47,842 nt of DNA from CAVVFX01 sp963747535 (GTDB lineage Bacteria > Acidobacteriota > Terriglobia > Bryobacterales > Bryobacteraceae): contig CAVVFX010000024.1 of NCBI GenBank assembly GCA_963747535.1, forward strand, positions 1 to 47,842, in the 5' to 3' direction. Made by a program: the position numbers and the translations under genes. Numbering within the stretch: the stretch's first letter is position 1; each line of letters opens with the position of its first letter. The notes beneath the pieces are model-generated. The model searched no databases and was not told where the DNA came from. It worked only from the letters and a program-made list of their open reading frames with translations. This document shows, piece after piece, positions 1 through 9,580 of this stretch.

Positions 1-102
1 TGGCCGGTAGTCCGGGGAGTGCGGGCAGGCGCCGGGATACTAAGGCTCCATGCGCCAGGTGAACAGCACCATTTTCTTTGTCACGGGAACGCTGCACCGG
101 GC
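1..102. other. Short non-coding edge
   Basis: These bases lie downstream of the leftward subtype-A gene and hold no supported gene, repeat or clear terminator. Confidence 0.5.
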
Positions 103-1605
103 TCAGACGATTCCAGACTCCCTTACGGCGCGGCCCGCCGCCTCCAGATTGGCAAAGTGCATTTCCGAGTAGCGGCGGGAGAGCACTACGCCGTCCGCAC
201 CGCCGGAATAGGCGGCTTTGACCGAATTGAGGACATCCTCCGGAGTCGTGCGCTTCTGGGCCTCCCGGGTAGGCACGTCGATATCGATGCCCGGATAGAC
301 GGCGGCCTCTTTGTTCACGGCTGCCACGATCCGTTTGGTCTCCCGCGACACATAATCGGAGCTCAAACCCGCGGTGAAGAGCTTGTCGTAGGGCGCCTCG
401 TGCTCCAGGTTCACCATCTTGTAATAGAGAGGCATAATATCCGCGGGCTTGGCGTCGTGAAAGATGGTGCTGCACCACTGGTTCACGAACTCGCCCATGC
501 GCGGCCCTCCGGAGTTGTTGTAGATGGCGGGCTTAAAAAAATCGGCATACCGCGCGGTGACGGCGTAGTTTTCTTCGGCACGATAAAACGGATCATAGGT
601 GGCCGGGTGCCAGATGTGCCATCCGAACGGCTTCTGCGGAGCAATCGCTTTGGCTATGCCGTACAGTTGGCTTCGCACGTCGTGATAGCTGTCGGTCCAC
701 AGCTTCTCCCAGGCGAGGATTTCCGGATAATCCAGCAGCAGCCGCCAGAACTCGACGAAGTATCCATCGTTCGGCCGTTGATCTTTGCGCGCTGCATTGC
801 AGAACTGGATCAATTGCGTGTAACCCCGCCGCGCCCTTTCGATGGAGATGCCGCGTTCCTTGCCTTTTGCGAGGCAGTCCTGGCAGAAGCAACTGGTCCG
901 GCTTCGGAGCAGCGTGTTGCCTAAGGGTCCCATCCGCTCACACCCCCAGGCAATGCCGTCGACGTCCGGATAGGTTTTGAGGTAGTTCTCGATTTTCCCG
1001 AAAAGGTGATTGCGGAAATCCTGGTTGTTGAAGCAGGCGGCATTCACCCGCTCTCCGTAGACATCGACCTCCAGCACTTTGGGAGCATTTTTCATGCGGG
1101 CCGGCAGAGTCGGGAAAGCGTTGTTATAGTCCCAGCAAATGAAATCCATGCCGCGGGCCTTCGCCTTCGGAAGCACTTCCGCAATCACGTTGATGCCGTC
1201 GTAGTCCGGGGCCCGGAAATCGTCCAGGATGGTGTTGCGGAAATATTTCGGGTCGTAGTCGCAGAAGGAACCGCCGTTGTAGTCCTTTTCAAAAGCTACC
1301 TTCCCGTGATCCGGAATCTCTTTAGCCGTTAGCCTGCGGTGCTCATAGGTATACGTGTACGCCCAGATGGTGTTCACGTGGCCCTTTTCCTGCACGATGT
1401 CCAGGACCTTCTCAGTGCCCTCGTCCTTCCAGCAGAAGGGTGGCACCTGAATGGCAATGTACGGCTTGCGTAATTTTGCCTTGGGGCGCGAAGGATTGCG
1501 GGACTGGGCCTCTACCGGCGTTTGGGAGGACTGGGCCATGACCCAGGCCGACACGGCGGAGAACAACTCGAAGAGTCTCCGGCGGTTGAAAACTGTCATG
1601 TTCAT
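103..1605 (-). CDS. Exported GH-like barrel protein, subtype A
   Basis: A protein of about 500 aa of unknown function. The fold looks like a glycoside-hydrolase-type TIM barrel: alternating strand/helix text, an early segment VNTIWAYTY, a mid-chain WGCERMGP and a C-terminal GADGVVLSR. A CFCQDC cysteine cluster is encoded at 874-891. The N-terminus NRRRLFELFSAV resembles a Tat signal, though an imperfect one. I chose the ATG at 1605 because AGGAG (complement of 1614-1618) lies 8 nt before it; a GTG at 1614 is possible but overlaps that site. By eye it is a close paralogue of the protein at 6747-8273 and a distant one of the two subtype-B proteins. It follows the subtype-B gene by 52 nt and is probably co-transcribed. 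Its place beside TonB receptors suggests work on a captured polymer or ligand; no substrate can be named. Confidence 0.85.
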   Translation of the reverse strand: MNMTVFNRRRLFELFSAVSAWVMAQSSQTPVEAQSRNPSRPKAKLRKPYIAIQVPPFCWKDEGTEKVLDIVQEKGHVNTIWAYTYTYEHRRLTAKEIPDHGKVAFEKDYNGGSFCDYDPKYFRNTILDDFRAPDYDGINVIAEVLPKAKARGMDFICWDYNNAFPTLPARMKNAPKVLEVDVYGERVNAACFNNQDFRNHLFGKIENYLKTYPDVDGIAWGCERMGPLGNTLLRSRTSCFCQDCLAKGKERGISIERARRGYTQLIQFCNAARKDQRPNDGYFVEFWRLLLDYPEILAWEKLWTDSYHDVRSQLYGIAKAIAPQKPFGWHIWHPATYDPFYRAEENYAVTARYADFFKPAIYNNSGGPRMGEFVNQWCSTIFHDAKPADIMPLYYKMVNLEHEAPYDKLFTAGLSSDYVSRETKRIVAAVNKEAAVYPGIDIDVPTREAQKRTTPEDVLNSVKAAYSGGADGVVLSRRYSEMHFANLEAAGRAVRESGIV

Positions 1606-1657
1606 TGGGAGCACTCCTGCTACAAAAAATCCTCTCGAACCGGATCGCTGCCGTGTC

Positions 1658-3082
1658 TCAGCCTACCGAGACACCGGCGTCTTTCAAGCCCTCGCTGATC
1701 GCCCGCAGATGCTCGAGCGGCGCGCTGTCATAATGCGCCAGTGAGAGTCCGTCGGCGCCGCATTCCGCCGAGATTACCACCGCTTTGCGCACCAGGTCCG
1801 GCGTGGCGCCCGGACGAACGGCAATGGCCGAAAGCATGGGAAACTCGTCGCCGAAAGCGTCGCGCAAGCTAAGGAGAAATCGCCGCTTCACTGCGAGCCG
1901 GTCCACCTTGCCGTATTGCTCGGAATAATCACTCGAGCGGACGGAGCCGAGGAACGGCTTCATCGAGGCATATTCCAGGCCGGCGAACTCCGGGTAGGTT
2001 CCGATATGCGCGTTCTCACGGAAATCGATTTTCGGCTTGACCCTGACCATGGCGTCGTGCAGATGCTGGTAGAGCCCGGCCATCGTTATGCAGCGGATCT
2101 TGATCAGGTCGAAGATTTCAGGATGCCGCAACAGCATGGCCATGGGGGACGTGCTGGACTCGGACTGCACCTTCAGCTGATGCGCCTCGGCTTCGTTCGC
2201 GTGATCCACCATGTCCGCCAGCGGCAACATGGCCCGCCGGATCGCCTTCAAGTCCAGTCCCTTGGCCGCTGCCGCTTTCTGGCAGTGTTCGCAGAAGCAG
2301 CCGCCCAGCGTCGTGCGGAGCAGCGCTTCCCGGAAATCGGGCGGCAGCGAACCCCAGAAGCCGAAGACTGCCGTGCCGGGCTTGTGCCGTTCTCCGCCCA
2401 TCCCGAGAATTACCGGAGGACGCGCGAAGGCCATGGGAAGAATCGCCGTCACGAAATAGTCGATGTCGTAGCTAGCCGCCAGATCCGTAAACATCCCCGT
2501 CAGATAAGCACGGATGTCCGGATTGTTATGGCAGACGATCCGGCCTAAAGGATTGCCCCAGATGTCGCGTTGGATGGTATCAATGTATTCGCCCTCGGCG
2601 CGTTCCGTATCGAGGACCGTATGCGAGATCTCGGCCCCCGTCTTGCATCCGGCCTTGCGCGCAGCGGCCGTCATCACCGCCATATAATCCGTCTTCCGCA
2701 CTTCCGGGTTGTCGCTCAGGCGCGGCTTGATCCTCGACTCTTTGTAGAATTCAGGGTGGGGCTGCCAATAGGCCCGCGCGTCCTCCGCTACCAATGTCTT
2801 GGTGGGCTGGAGGCTGCGCGGATAGTAGAGGTCCGTCAGCGGGCGCTCTTCCCCATGCATCATCGCCATCAAATAAACGCTGTTCACCTGCGCCGTCTCG
2901 CGGAGAGTGCCCAGAATCGACTCGATGCTCTCCGCCGCCATGTCCCAGGTGTAGAGACTCGCGGCGATTTCCTTGAAACGCTTCCGCGTTCGGGGTGACT
3001 CCTGGGGAGGGGGAACCGGCGCTGCCGCAGCGGCCAGAGGAGCTAACAATCCAAGCGACACAGCCCTTCGACTAATCTTCAC
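1658..3082 (-). CDS. Exported GH-like barrel protein, subtype B
   Basis: A 474-aa protein of unknown function, homologous along its length to the protein at 8331-9563 and more distantly to subtype A. Shared landmarks are an N-terminal YTWD segment, VNSVYLMAMMH, the RIKPRLSD stretch, a SHTVLD strand, a CFCEHC cluster encoded at 2282-2299, and a C-terminal VRPGATPDLV...GADGLSLAHYD. The start is GTG at 3082, supported by AAGGAG six bases upstream. The signal ISRRAVSLGLLAPLAAAAA looks like a Tat signal. It is the first gene of a two-gene leftward unit with subtype A and is divergent from TonB receptor 1. A TIM-barrel hydrolase or lyase is my inference from the fold-like pattern, not a recognised family match. 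Confidence 0.85.
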   Translation of the reverse strand: MKISRRAVSLGLLAPLAAAAAPVPPPQESPRTRKRFKEIAASLYTWDMAAESIESILGTLRETAQVNSVYLMAMMHGEERPLTDLYYPRSLQPTKTLVAEDARAYWQPHPEFYKESRIKPRLSDNPEVRKTDYMAVMTAAARKAGCKTGAEISHTVLDTERAEGEYIDTIQRDIWGNPLGRIVCHNNPDIRAYLTGMFTDLAASYDIDYFVTAILPMAFARPPVILGMGGERHKPGTAVFGFWGSLPPDFREALLRTTLGGCFCEHCQKAAAAKGLDLKAIRRAMLPLADMVDHANEAEAHQLKVQSESSTSPMAMLLRHPEIFDLIKIRCITMAGLYQHLHDAMVRVKPKIDFRENAHIGTYPEFAGLEYASMKPFLGSVRSSDYSEQYGKVDRLAVKRRFLLSLRDAFGDEFPMLSAIAVRPGATPDLVRKAVVISAECGADGLSLAHYDSAPLEHLRAISEGLKDAGVSVG

Positions 3083-3453
3083 ACTCTACTCCTTGAACGT
3101 TTCCAGGCTCGACAGGAAAACAGTCTATCATTGTTTTGGCATTGAAAAATGCTCCGGCCGGTCACGACGTCAAGAAGGTCAGGATATCCTTTCGAAGCTG
3201 CAAGATCAAAACGCATTAATTCGCACGTTTGTCAATTCGCCTCCTTTGACAGTAGGAATCGACCCTTGATAGAATCGCGTCGACTCACGGGGGAATTCGA
3301 GTTCGTTCGCGATCAGGAGGCAGTCACTCGTTTTTCCTCGCGCCGGCGCTCCCGGCTGCGGAGTGTCATCGGTAACTACCGGGAGAGGCATCCTCAACCA
3401 GGCGGACACGACGCGCGGGATCTGGCCTAGGACAAGAACAAAGGAGAAGACAG
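3083..3453. promoter_or_regulatory. Divergent intergenic region
   Basis: This 371-bp stretch separates the leftward B-A pair from rightward receptor 1 and holds no gene. It contains a good rightward sigma-70-type promoter (3246-3275). The predicted receptor leader is about 170 nt and can form a hairpin with arms CTCCCGG (3349-3355) and CCGGGAG (3379-3385). A 10-bp palindrome GCGCCGGCGC lies near 3340-3349. I could not pick a convincing leftward promoter. Confidence 0.6.
3246..3275 (+). promoter_or_regulatory. Sigma-70-type promoter for TonB receptor 1
   Basis: TTGACA at 3246-3251 is a perfect -35 box. TAGAAT at 3270-3275 is a one-mismatch -10 box, 18 bp away. Transcription would begin near 3282, about 170 nt before the receptor start codon. 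Confidence 0.6.
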
Positions 3454-6400
3454 ATGCGAGTTGCGCGTAGTATCCTTCCGGTCATTCTGGTATTAGTAAC
3501 TCCGACTCTGGTATCGGCACAGGCTGTAGCCAATGCTGAGATCCACGGCGTGGTAACTGATTCGTCGGGATCGTCGGTGCCCGGCGCCGACATCAAAGCT
3601 ACCCAAACCGATACTCGCCAGGTCGTCTCGACACAGAGTAACAGCGCGGGGGCCTATGTGCTTGCGAACCTACCGGTCGGACCGTATACGCTTCAGGTCT
3701 CGGCTCCGAATTTCAGCATGTATGTGCAATCCGGCATTCTCCTCCAGGTCGCGAACAACGTTCAGATCAACGTCACCATGCAAGTTGGGTCGGTGACGCA
3801 GCAGGTCCAGGTGACCGCCGATGCGGCAATGGTGCAGACGCAGGACACCACTATTTCCGAAGTTATCGACCAGCGGCGCATCATCGACCTCCCCTTGAAC
3901 GGGCGGCAGGCCACCGACTTGATCCTGCTAACAGGCGGAGCCACCGTCGCGCCCAATGCCGCTGGCCGTGTCGCCACCGGCCATGATTACCCCACTGCCA
4001 GTCCCGTCTCCGTTTCCGGGGGCCAGGAGAACGGCAACAATTACCTGCTGGACGGAGGCGACAATAATGATTCGCACTCCAACGTGAACCTGCCGTTTCC
4101 CATGCCCGACGCGTTGCAGGAATTCAGCGTGCAATCGAACGGCGTGCCCGCCCGTTATGGTCTGCATCCCGGCGCGGTGGTCAATGTCGTCACTAAGTCC
4201 GGCACCAACTCGATTCACGGTAACCTCTTCGAGTTTGTCCGCAATGGGGATTTCAATGCGCGCAATTTCTTCGCGCCTACCCAGGACACCTTGCGCCGCA
4301 ACCAATACGGAGGCACGTTGGGCGGCCCGATCAGGAAGGATAAGATCTTCGTGTTTGGGGGGTTCCAGGCCACGGCTACGCGGACCGCGCCGCCGCAATC
4401 CATTGCCTTCGTGCCCACCCAGGCAACCCTCAACGGAGATTTCAGCACCATCGAATCGGCGGCTTGCCAGTCCAACCACAAAGCTGTGAGCGTGTTGAAT
4501 CCGACGACCAATCAACCGTTCCCAAACAACCAGATCCCCGTCAGTCTCTTCAGCGCCCCGATCACCCAATTACTAAAGGACATTCCGGTTTCCACCGATC
4601 CTTGCGGAAAGCTTCTCTATGCCATTCCGAACCCCAGCAATGAGAATCAGTTCGTCGGTCGCGCGGATTATGTGCAAAGCTCGAAGCACTCGCTATACGG
4701 GCGCTACTTTATCACGGATTACGCCAACCCCGTATACTACACGAATAACATTCTAACGACGACGCGATCCGGACTCGACGAGAGGGGTCAGTCACTTACT
4801 TTGGGAGACCAGTATAGTTTCAGTCCAACTATCATCAATGCGTTTCATGCCACTTACACACGATTGATGAGCAATCGCTCGGTCTCGCCGGAGATGCCTA
4901 ACCCCGTCTCCCTGGGTGTGAACATGTTCAATGTTTATCCCCACTTTATCGATCTGTCAGTTACCAATTACTTCGCCATGGGCGGTGGGTCCAACGCCCC
5001 GGCCCTGTTCGGGCGCAATCAATTTCAGTACGCGGACGATCTGGACATCGTGCGCGGGCGGCACCATCTGTCGTTTGGCATTGAGTTCATGGCGTTACAG
5101 ATGGAAGAGAATAACATCTCGCTCGGCAATGGCGAATGGACTTTCAATGGTTCGATTACCAATAGCGGGCTGGCCGATTTCCTTCTCGGCAGGCCCAGTT
5201 TGCTTTCTGATGCTAATCCCAACCAGGCGGGCCTGCGTCAAAAATACTGGGGAGCTTATGGGCAGGATGACATTCAACTGGCGAAGAACCTGGACGTGCA
5301 CGTGGGCGTGCGCTGGGAGCCATCGCTTCCGGAACACGACGTGTACGGGCGTGGCAGCCATTTCGATCTGACCTCCTATGTCGCCGGACAAAAGACCACC
5401 GTGTATAACAATGCTCCTCCCGGATTGTTCTTCTACGGCGACCCGGGAATTCCGCTGGCCTATGCCCGGGGCAGCTATCTGGATTTCGCGCCCCGCGTGG
5501 GCGTAGCTTGGGACCCGAGTGGGAAGGGCAAGGAGAGCATTCGCGCTTCCTATGGGATTTTCTTCGATACCCCAGAGTCCTTCACCGACGCCGATTTTGG
5601 GACCTCGTCGCCCTGGGGCAGCACCCTCGCGTTGACGGCGCCCCCTGGCGGCTTTGCCAACCCGTTCCAGGGCGTGCCGGGGGGAGATCCGTTTCCTACG
5701 CCCTACCCACCCGGCAAGAATGCGCCCTTCAGCCAGGAAGGAACTTACATCAATCTTCCCTTGAACCTGCACCATATGTATATGCAACAGTGGGATCTGA
5801 GTATCGAACGGCAATTAGGCGGTAACTGGCTTGCGTCCGCGGCCTTCATGGGAAATAAGGCCACTCATTTCAGGTCCGCCAACGAGGAGGATCCGGCGGT
5901 CTATATCCCCGGGAACTCTACTGTGGCTAATACCAATCAACGGCGTCTTCTGTATCTCATCAACCCCAGCGAGGGCGCTTATTTCTCAACCATCACTAAC
6001 ATGGACGATGGTGTCAACACTAACTACAGCTCTCTCCGGTTGTCCCTGCAACATCGCTTCAGCAACCATTTCACGCTGCTTTCGGTGTACACCTACTCGC
6101 ACTGCCTCTCAGACTCGGAGACCATCGCGAACCGCAATGCCATTGGGGCCAACTACTATCAGAATCCCTATAACCGCAACGCGGATTACGGCCCTTGCGA
6201 CGTGGACCTGCGTCACAACCTGGTTAACTCCTTCGTCTATGAAAGCCCCGTGTTCGCGAACCGGGCAGCTAACTGGCTACTGGGGAACTGGCAGCTTTCC
6301 TTCCAGATAACAGCCCACAGTGGCTTTGTATTCAATCCGACGACCGGCGTGGATGCTTCGCTGACCGGCGTGGGGCAGGACCGGCCCAACGTGGTGGGCA

Positions 6401-6717
6401 ATCCATACGTTCGGAACACCAACAATCTGGTCTGGCTGAACGCTTCTGCATTCGTCCCTAACGCCGCCGGCACTTATGGCAACGCCGGCTTCAACTCACT
6501 GCAGGGACCGAGTTTCTTCGATATGGACTCGGCGCTGAGCCGCTTCTTCAAAATTCACGAGCGACATCGGGTCGAGCTGCGCTTCGAGTTCTTCAACGTC
6601 CTGAACCATGTCAACTTTGCCAACCCGACCAGTAATCTCCACTCTTCGACGTTCGGCGAGATTCTGAGCGCGGCCGATCCGCGAATCCTGCAATTCGCTT
6701 TGAAGTATTCATTCTGA
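3454..6717 (+). CDS. TonB-dependent receptor 1, Oar-like
   Basis: A 1087-aa outer-membrane receptor that would import or bind a large ligand using TonB energy. Residues 1-22 are a Sec signal peptide ending LVSAQA. Residues about 28-112 form a carboxypeptidase-regulatory-like beta sandwich (HGVVTDSSGSSVPGA...AYVLANLPVGPY). About 125-255 is the plug, with DLPLNGRQATDL and VVTKSGTNSIHG. The rest is a beta-barrel ending in LQFALKYSF, with the terminal Phe expected for outer-membrane barrels. The start has AGGAG about eight bases upstream. It is a close paralogue of receptor 2 (9581-12859); both share long identical stretches in the plug. The subtype-A' gene follows after 29 nt. No TonB or ExbBD gene is in the window. 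The ligand is unknown; linkage to barrel enzymes suggests a carbohydrate or related polymer. Confidence 0.93.
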   Translation: MRVARSILPVILVLVTPTLVSAQAVANAEIHGVVTDSSGSSVPGADIKATQTDTRQVVSTQSNSAGAYVLANLPVGPYTLQVSAPNFSMYVQSGILLQVANNVQINVTMQVGSVTQQVQVTADAAMVQTQDTTISEVIDQRRIIDLPLNGRQATDLILLTGGATVAPNAAGRVATGHDYPTASPVSVSGGQENGNNYLLDGGDNNDSHSNVNLPFPMPDALQEFSVQSNGVPARYGLHPGAVVNVVTKSGTNSIHGNLFEFVRNGDFNARNFFAPTQDTLRRNQYGGTLGGPIRKDKIFVFGGFQATATRTAPPQSIAFVPTQATLNGDFSTIESAACQSNHKAVSVLNPTTNQPFPNNQIPVSLFSAPITQLLKDIPVSTDPCGKLLYAIPNPSNENQFVGRADYVQSSKHSLYGRYFITDYANPVYYTNNILTTTRSGLDERGQSLTLGDQYSFSPTIINAFHATYTRLMSNRSVSPEMPNPVSLGVNMFNVYPHFIDLSVTNYFAMGGGSNAPALFGRNQFQYADDLDIVRGRHHLSFGIEFMALQMEENNISLGNGEWTFNGSITNSGLADFLLGRPSLLSDANPNQAGLRQKYWGAYGQDDIQLAKNLDVHVGVRWEPSLPEHDVYGRGSHFDLTSYVAGQKTTVYNNAPPGLFFYGDPGIPLAYARGSYLDFAPRVGVAWDPSGKGKESIRASYGIFFDTPESFTDADFGTSSPWGSTLALTAPPGGFANPFQGVPGGDPFPTPYPPGKNAPFSQEGTYINLPLNLHHMYMQQWDLSIERQLGGNWLASAAFMGNKATHFRSANEEDPAVYIPGNSTVANTNQRRLLYLINPSEGAYFSTITNMDDGVNTNYSSLRLSLQHRFSNHFTLLSVYTYSHCLSDSETIANRNAIGANYYQNPYNRNADYGPCDVDLRHNLVNSFVYESPVFANRAANWLLGNWQLSFQITAHSGFVFNPTTGVDASLTGVGQDRPNVVGNPYVRNTNNLVWLNASAFVPNAAGTYGNAGFNSLQGPSFFDMDSALSRFFKIHERHRVELRFEFFNVLNHVNFANPTSNLHSSTFGEILSAADPRILQFALKYSF

Positions 6718-6746
6718 TCGAGACCAGGATAGTTCGCGGAATTAGG

Positions 6747-8273
6747 ATGTCAATTATGAATCTGGAACGTAGGACATTTTTCCGTTTGTGCTCGGCTTGT
6801 GTGGCCTTTCTGTCCGGCGGCGCGACGCGGCAGGCACGCGGTGCACCCCAGGCGGCGCGCGGCGCGGTCAAGCACCGCAAGAACTTCGTAGCGATCCAGG
6901 TCAAGCCGTTTGCCTGGGTCGACGAGGGCATCGATTCGCTGCTCGATACCATCCAGCAGAAGGGCGCCGTCAATACGGTTTGGGCGTATACCTATGATTA
7001 TTCCGAGGCGCGCATGACGCGCGATGGCACGATACCCTTGCCCGATCATGGTCGTCCCGGCGACTCGCACTTTGTCGGGGGTGCGTTCTATGACTACGAC
7101 CCGAAATATTTCCGTGGCACGATCCTCAAGGACTTTCGCTCGCCCGATTACGGCAAATTCAATGTCATTAGCGAAGTCGCGCCGAAGGCCAAAGCTCGTG
7201 GTATGGATTTCTTCTGTTGGGACTACAACAACGCGTTCCCCATCATGGTTCGGAACATCCCCAATTTGTCGCAGGTTCTGGAAATCGATGTATATGGCCG
7301 CCGGACCACCAGTCCTTGCTTTAACCACCCCGACTACCGTGCGCATTTGAGTGGCAAGATCGAAAGTTGCCTTAGCGGGTATCCAAGCGAGGTCGACGGC
7401 ATCGCGTGGGGCTGCGAAAGGATGGGTCCGCTGAATAATGCCATCGGCGGAGGCTGGAGTACGGTGGGGCTTTGCTGCTTTTGCGAACACTGCCGGGCAA
7501 AGGCGCGGGAAAGGGATCTGTCGGTATCCCGGGCTCAGCTCGGGTATCGCGCGCTCGACGAGCTTTTCCGCGCAGCGTCGCAGGACCATCGTCCGGCTGA
7601 CGGCTATTTCGTCTCGTTCTGGAGACTCCTGCTGGAGTACCCGGAAATTCTGGGCTGGGAGAAGCTTTGGACCGACAGCTACCATGAGGTCCGCTCCGAA
7701 CTCTATGGCACGGCGAAGGCCATTGCACCCGAAAAACCATTCGGGTTTCATATCATGCAAAACATGACCTTCAGCCCGTTCTACAGCGCTGAGGAAGACT
7801 ACTCGGTAACTAAGAATTATGCGGACTTTCTCAAGCTCGCAACTTACAACAATGCCGCCGGTCCACGCCTGGCCGCTTTCCTGGACCGCCTCTCCTCCAC
7901 CGTATTTCACGATGCCCGCCCCGAGGATTTCCTGGCCTTCTACTATAAGCTGATGAATTATCAGGGACCCTCTTATCAAGCTCTGCCGACCGCCGGGCTC
8001 CCCGCCGATTATGTCGCCCGGGAAACCAGGCGGGCAATCGCCGGCGTGGCGGGCCAGGTGAAAATCTATCCGGGAATTGACATTGACGTTCCCACCAAAC
8101 GAACGGACAAGAGGACCACTCCCGACGATGTCCGCCGATCGACGCGAGCCGCCTTCGACGCCGGCGCCGACGGCGTGGTGCTCTCGCGCGAATACGTGGA
8201 AATGTGGCTGGCCAATCTCTCCGCGGCAGGCGATACGCTACGCGAAATCTTCAACGCGCAAAAGCCCGGTTAG
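6747..8273 (+). CDS. Tat-exported GH-like barrel protein, subtype A'
   Basis: A 508-aa paralogue of the protein at 103-1605. It shares VNTVWAYTYDY, YDYDPKYFRGTILKDFR, KAKARGMDFFCWDYNNAFP, WGCERMGPL, WEKLWTDSYHEVRSELYG, YPGIDIDVPT and a C-terminal GADGVVLSREY. The CFCEHC cluster (7476-7493) is preceded by one more Cys. The signal ERRTFFRLCSACVAF fits the Tat pattern. Two starts are possible: ATG 6747, or ATG 6756, which has AGGA eight bases upstream and gives MNLERRTFF. It lies 29 nt after receptor 1, probably in the same transcript, and converges on subtype B'. The role is unknown; periplasmic processing of the receptor's ligand is an inference from context. Confidence 0.87.
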   Translation: MSIMNLERRTFFRLCSACVAFLSGGATRQARGAPQAARGAVKHRKNFVAIQVKPFAWVDEGIDSLLDTIQQKGAVNTVWAYTYDYSEARMTRDGTIPLPDHGRPGDSHFVGGAFYDYDPKYFRGTILKDFRSPDYGKFNVISEVAPKAKARGMDFFCWDYNNAFPIMVRNIPNLSQVLEIDVYGRRTTSPCFNHPDYRAHLSGKIESCLSGYPSEVDGIAWGCERMGPLNNAIGGGWSTVGLCCFCEHCRAKARERDLSVSRAQLGYRALDELFRAASQDHRPADGYFVSFWRLLLEYPEILGWEKLWTDSYHEVRSELYGTAKAIAPEKPFGFHIMQNMTFSPFYSAEEDYSVTKNYADFLKLATYNNAAGPRLAAFLDRLSSTVFHDARPEDFLAFYYKLMNYQGPSYQALPTAGLPADYVARETRRAIAGVAGQVKIYPGIDIDVPTKRTDKRTTPDDVRRSTRAAFDAGADGVVLSREYVEMWLANLSAAGDTLREIFNAQKPG

Positions 8274-8330
8274 CGCGCGTTCCGCAAACTTCCGTGGGGC
8301 GGACCATCGTTTTTTGTGGCCTGCCCAAGA

Positions 8331-9563
8331 CTACGACAATACTTTGGCTTCGACCATTCCTTCGCGAACGGCGCGCAGCATGGGAAACTCGGCGCCGTCG
8401 TAATGGCCCAACGTAATTCCTTGCACTCCGCATTCGACCGCGATCTTGACGCCTTCGCGGATCAGTTCCGGGGTCGCTTTAGGACGGACTGCAACCGCGG
8501 ACACGATCGGAAACCCCTTCCCCACCCCGGCCCGTTCCTGCGTCAACCACTCGCGCTTTTCTTTCATGCGCGCCGGATCTCCACGCTGCTCGCTATAGTC
8601 GCACACGCGAATAGAATCCAAGTCCGGTTTCAAACGTTTCAAATCGATGCCCCAATCGGCACCATGGAAGCAATCATTGAACCGCAGGTCGGCCCTCTGC
8701 CGGACGGCGTGAATACCATCGTGCATGACTTTGTAGTATCGCGCCATGGATGCCCTCCGAAATTCCTGCCACTGGCCGAGTTCGGGCTGCGCCGTCGGAT
8801 TCTGCCGCAGGACAGCTTTCGCTTTTTCCAGATCGAAGCCGTACTCCCTGGCGGTTTTGACGCAGGAATCGCAGAAGCAGCCGCCTTTATCCGCGCCGCC
8901 AGGCATGAACGGCAGCGTAGCAGTCTGCAAATAGTCCACGTCGTAACGGGTTGCCAGTTCCGAAAATAAGTTGAGCATATATTGACGCGCATCAGGATTG
9001 TTGGGGCAGATCGGATATGCGCGCCCAAACACCTTGTTCGGCTCGCCGTTAATATTGCGCTGCACGCAATCCATGAACTCTGCCTTCACGCGATCCAGAT
9101 CCAACACCGTGTGCGAAAGTTCGACGCCGGTCTTGAGTCCTCGCTTGCGCACGGCTTCGACCATTGTCTGCAGCCAGTCCGTCTGGTTCAGCCAATCGAA
9201 GTCTGAGAGACGCGGCTTGATCCGGCCGTAGAGCTTCATATCAGGATGCCAGTAAACGCGGGAATCTTCGGCTTGCCACGTCTTGCGAACCGGATTGTGC
9301 GGGAACTCCGGGCTGGTGAGAGGCCGCTTCTCGTAGTGCATGAGGCCCACCAGGTAGACCGAATTGACCGCTGCCATTTGTTGCAGATTGTCGAGGATTC
9401 TCTCGATCCCCTCATCATGTAAATCCCAGGCGTAGAGGCTGGCGGAGACTTCGAAGGCCGGACGCGCGGGCGCGCCCTCGGACCTTCGACCGGCCGCGAT
9501 GGCCGCAGTCACACCTGCCAATCTGAGGAAAGACCGGCGATTGTTGAAGGAGCGTTCATTCAT
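8331..9563 (-). CDS. Tat-exported GH-like barrel protein, subtype B'
   Basis: A protein of about 410 aa, paralogous to 1658-3082. Shared features are SASLYAWD, VNSVYLVGLMHYEKRPLT, YGRIKPRLSD, GVELSHTVLDLDRV, the CFCDSC cluster encoded at 8862-8879, and VAVRPKATPELI...GITLGHYDGAEF. An upstream ATG at 9581 overlaps the receptor-2 stop as TGATG. I prefer ATG 9563 because GAGGA lies 7 nt before it and it yields a clean Tat signal (FNNRRSFLRLAGVTAAIAAG). It is the second gene of an operon with receptor 2, tightly coupled to it. It is about 60 aa shorter than its paralogue. Function unknown; a barrel-type enzyme is the working guess. Confidence 0.87.
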   Translation of the reverse strand: MNERSFNNRRSFLRLAGVTAAIAAGRRSEGAPARPAFEVSASLYAWDLHDEGIERILDNLQQMAAVNSVYLVGLMHYEKRPLTSPEFPHNPVRKTWQAEDSRVYWHPDMKLYGRIKPRLSDFDWLNQTDWLQTMVEAVRKRGLKTGVELSHTVLDLDRVKAEFMDCVQRNINGEPNKVFGRAYPICPNNPDARQYMLNLFSELATRYDVDYLQTATLPFMPGGADKGGCFCDSCVKTAREYGFDLEKAKAVLRQNPTAQPELGQWQEFRRASMARYYKVMHDGIHAVRQRADLRFNDCFHGADWGIDLKRLKPDLDSIRVCDYSEQRGDPARMKEKREWLTQERAGVGKGFPIVSAVAVRPKATPELIREGVKIAVECGVQGITLGHYDGAEFPMLRAVREGMVEAKVLS

Positions 9564-9580
9564 GGCTTTTTCCTCTTCCA

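Noticed and set aside
6750..7979. A 409-codon open frame antisense to subtype A'
   Set aside because: It lies wholly opposite a gene with clear paralogues, and its product has no domain or signal. GC-rich codon use commonly creates such antisense frames.
8274..8330. A terminator between convergent A' and B' genes
   Set aside because: GGGCGGACC and GGCCTGCCC can pair only with a mismatch and a wobble; the six T's fall within the loop, so the case is weak.
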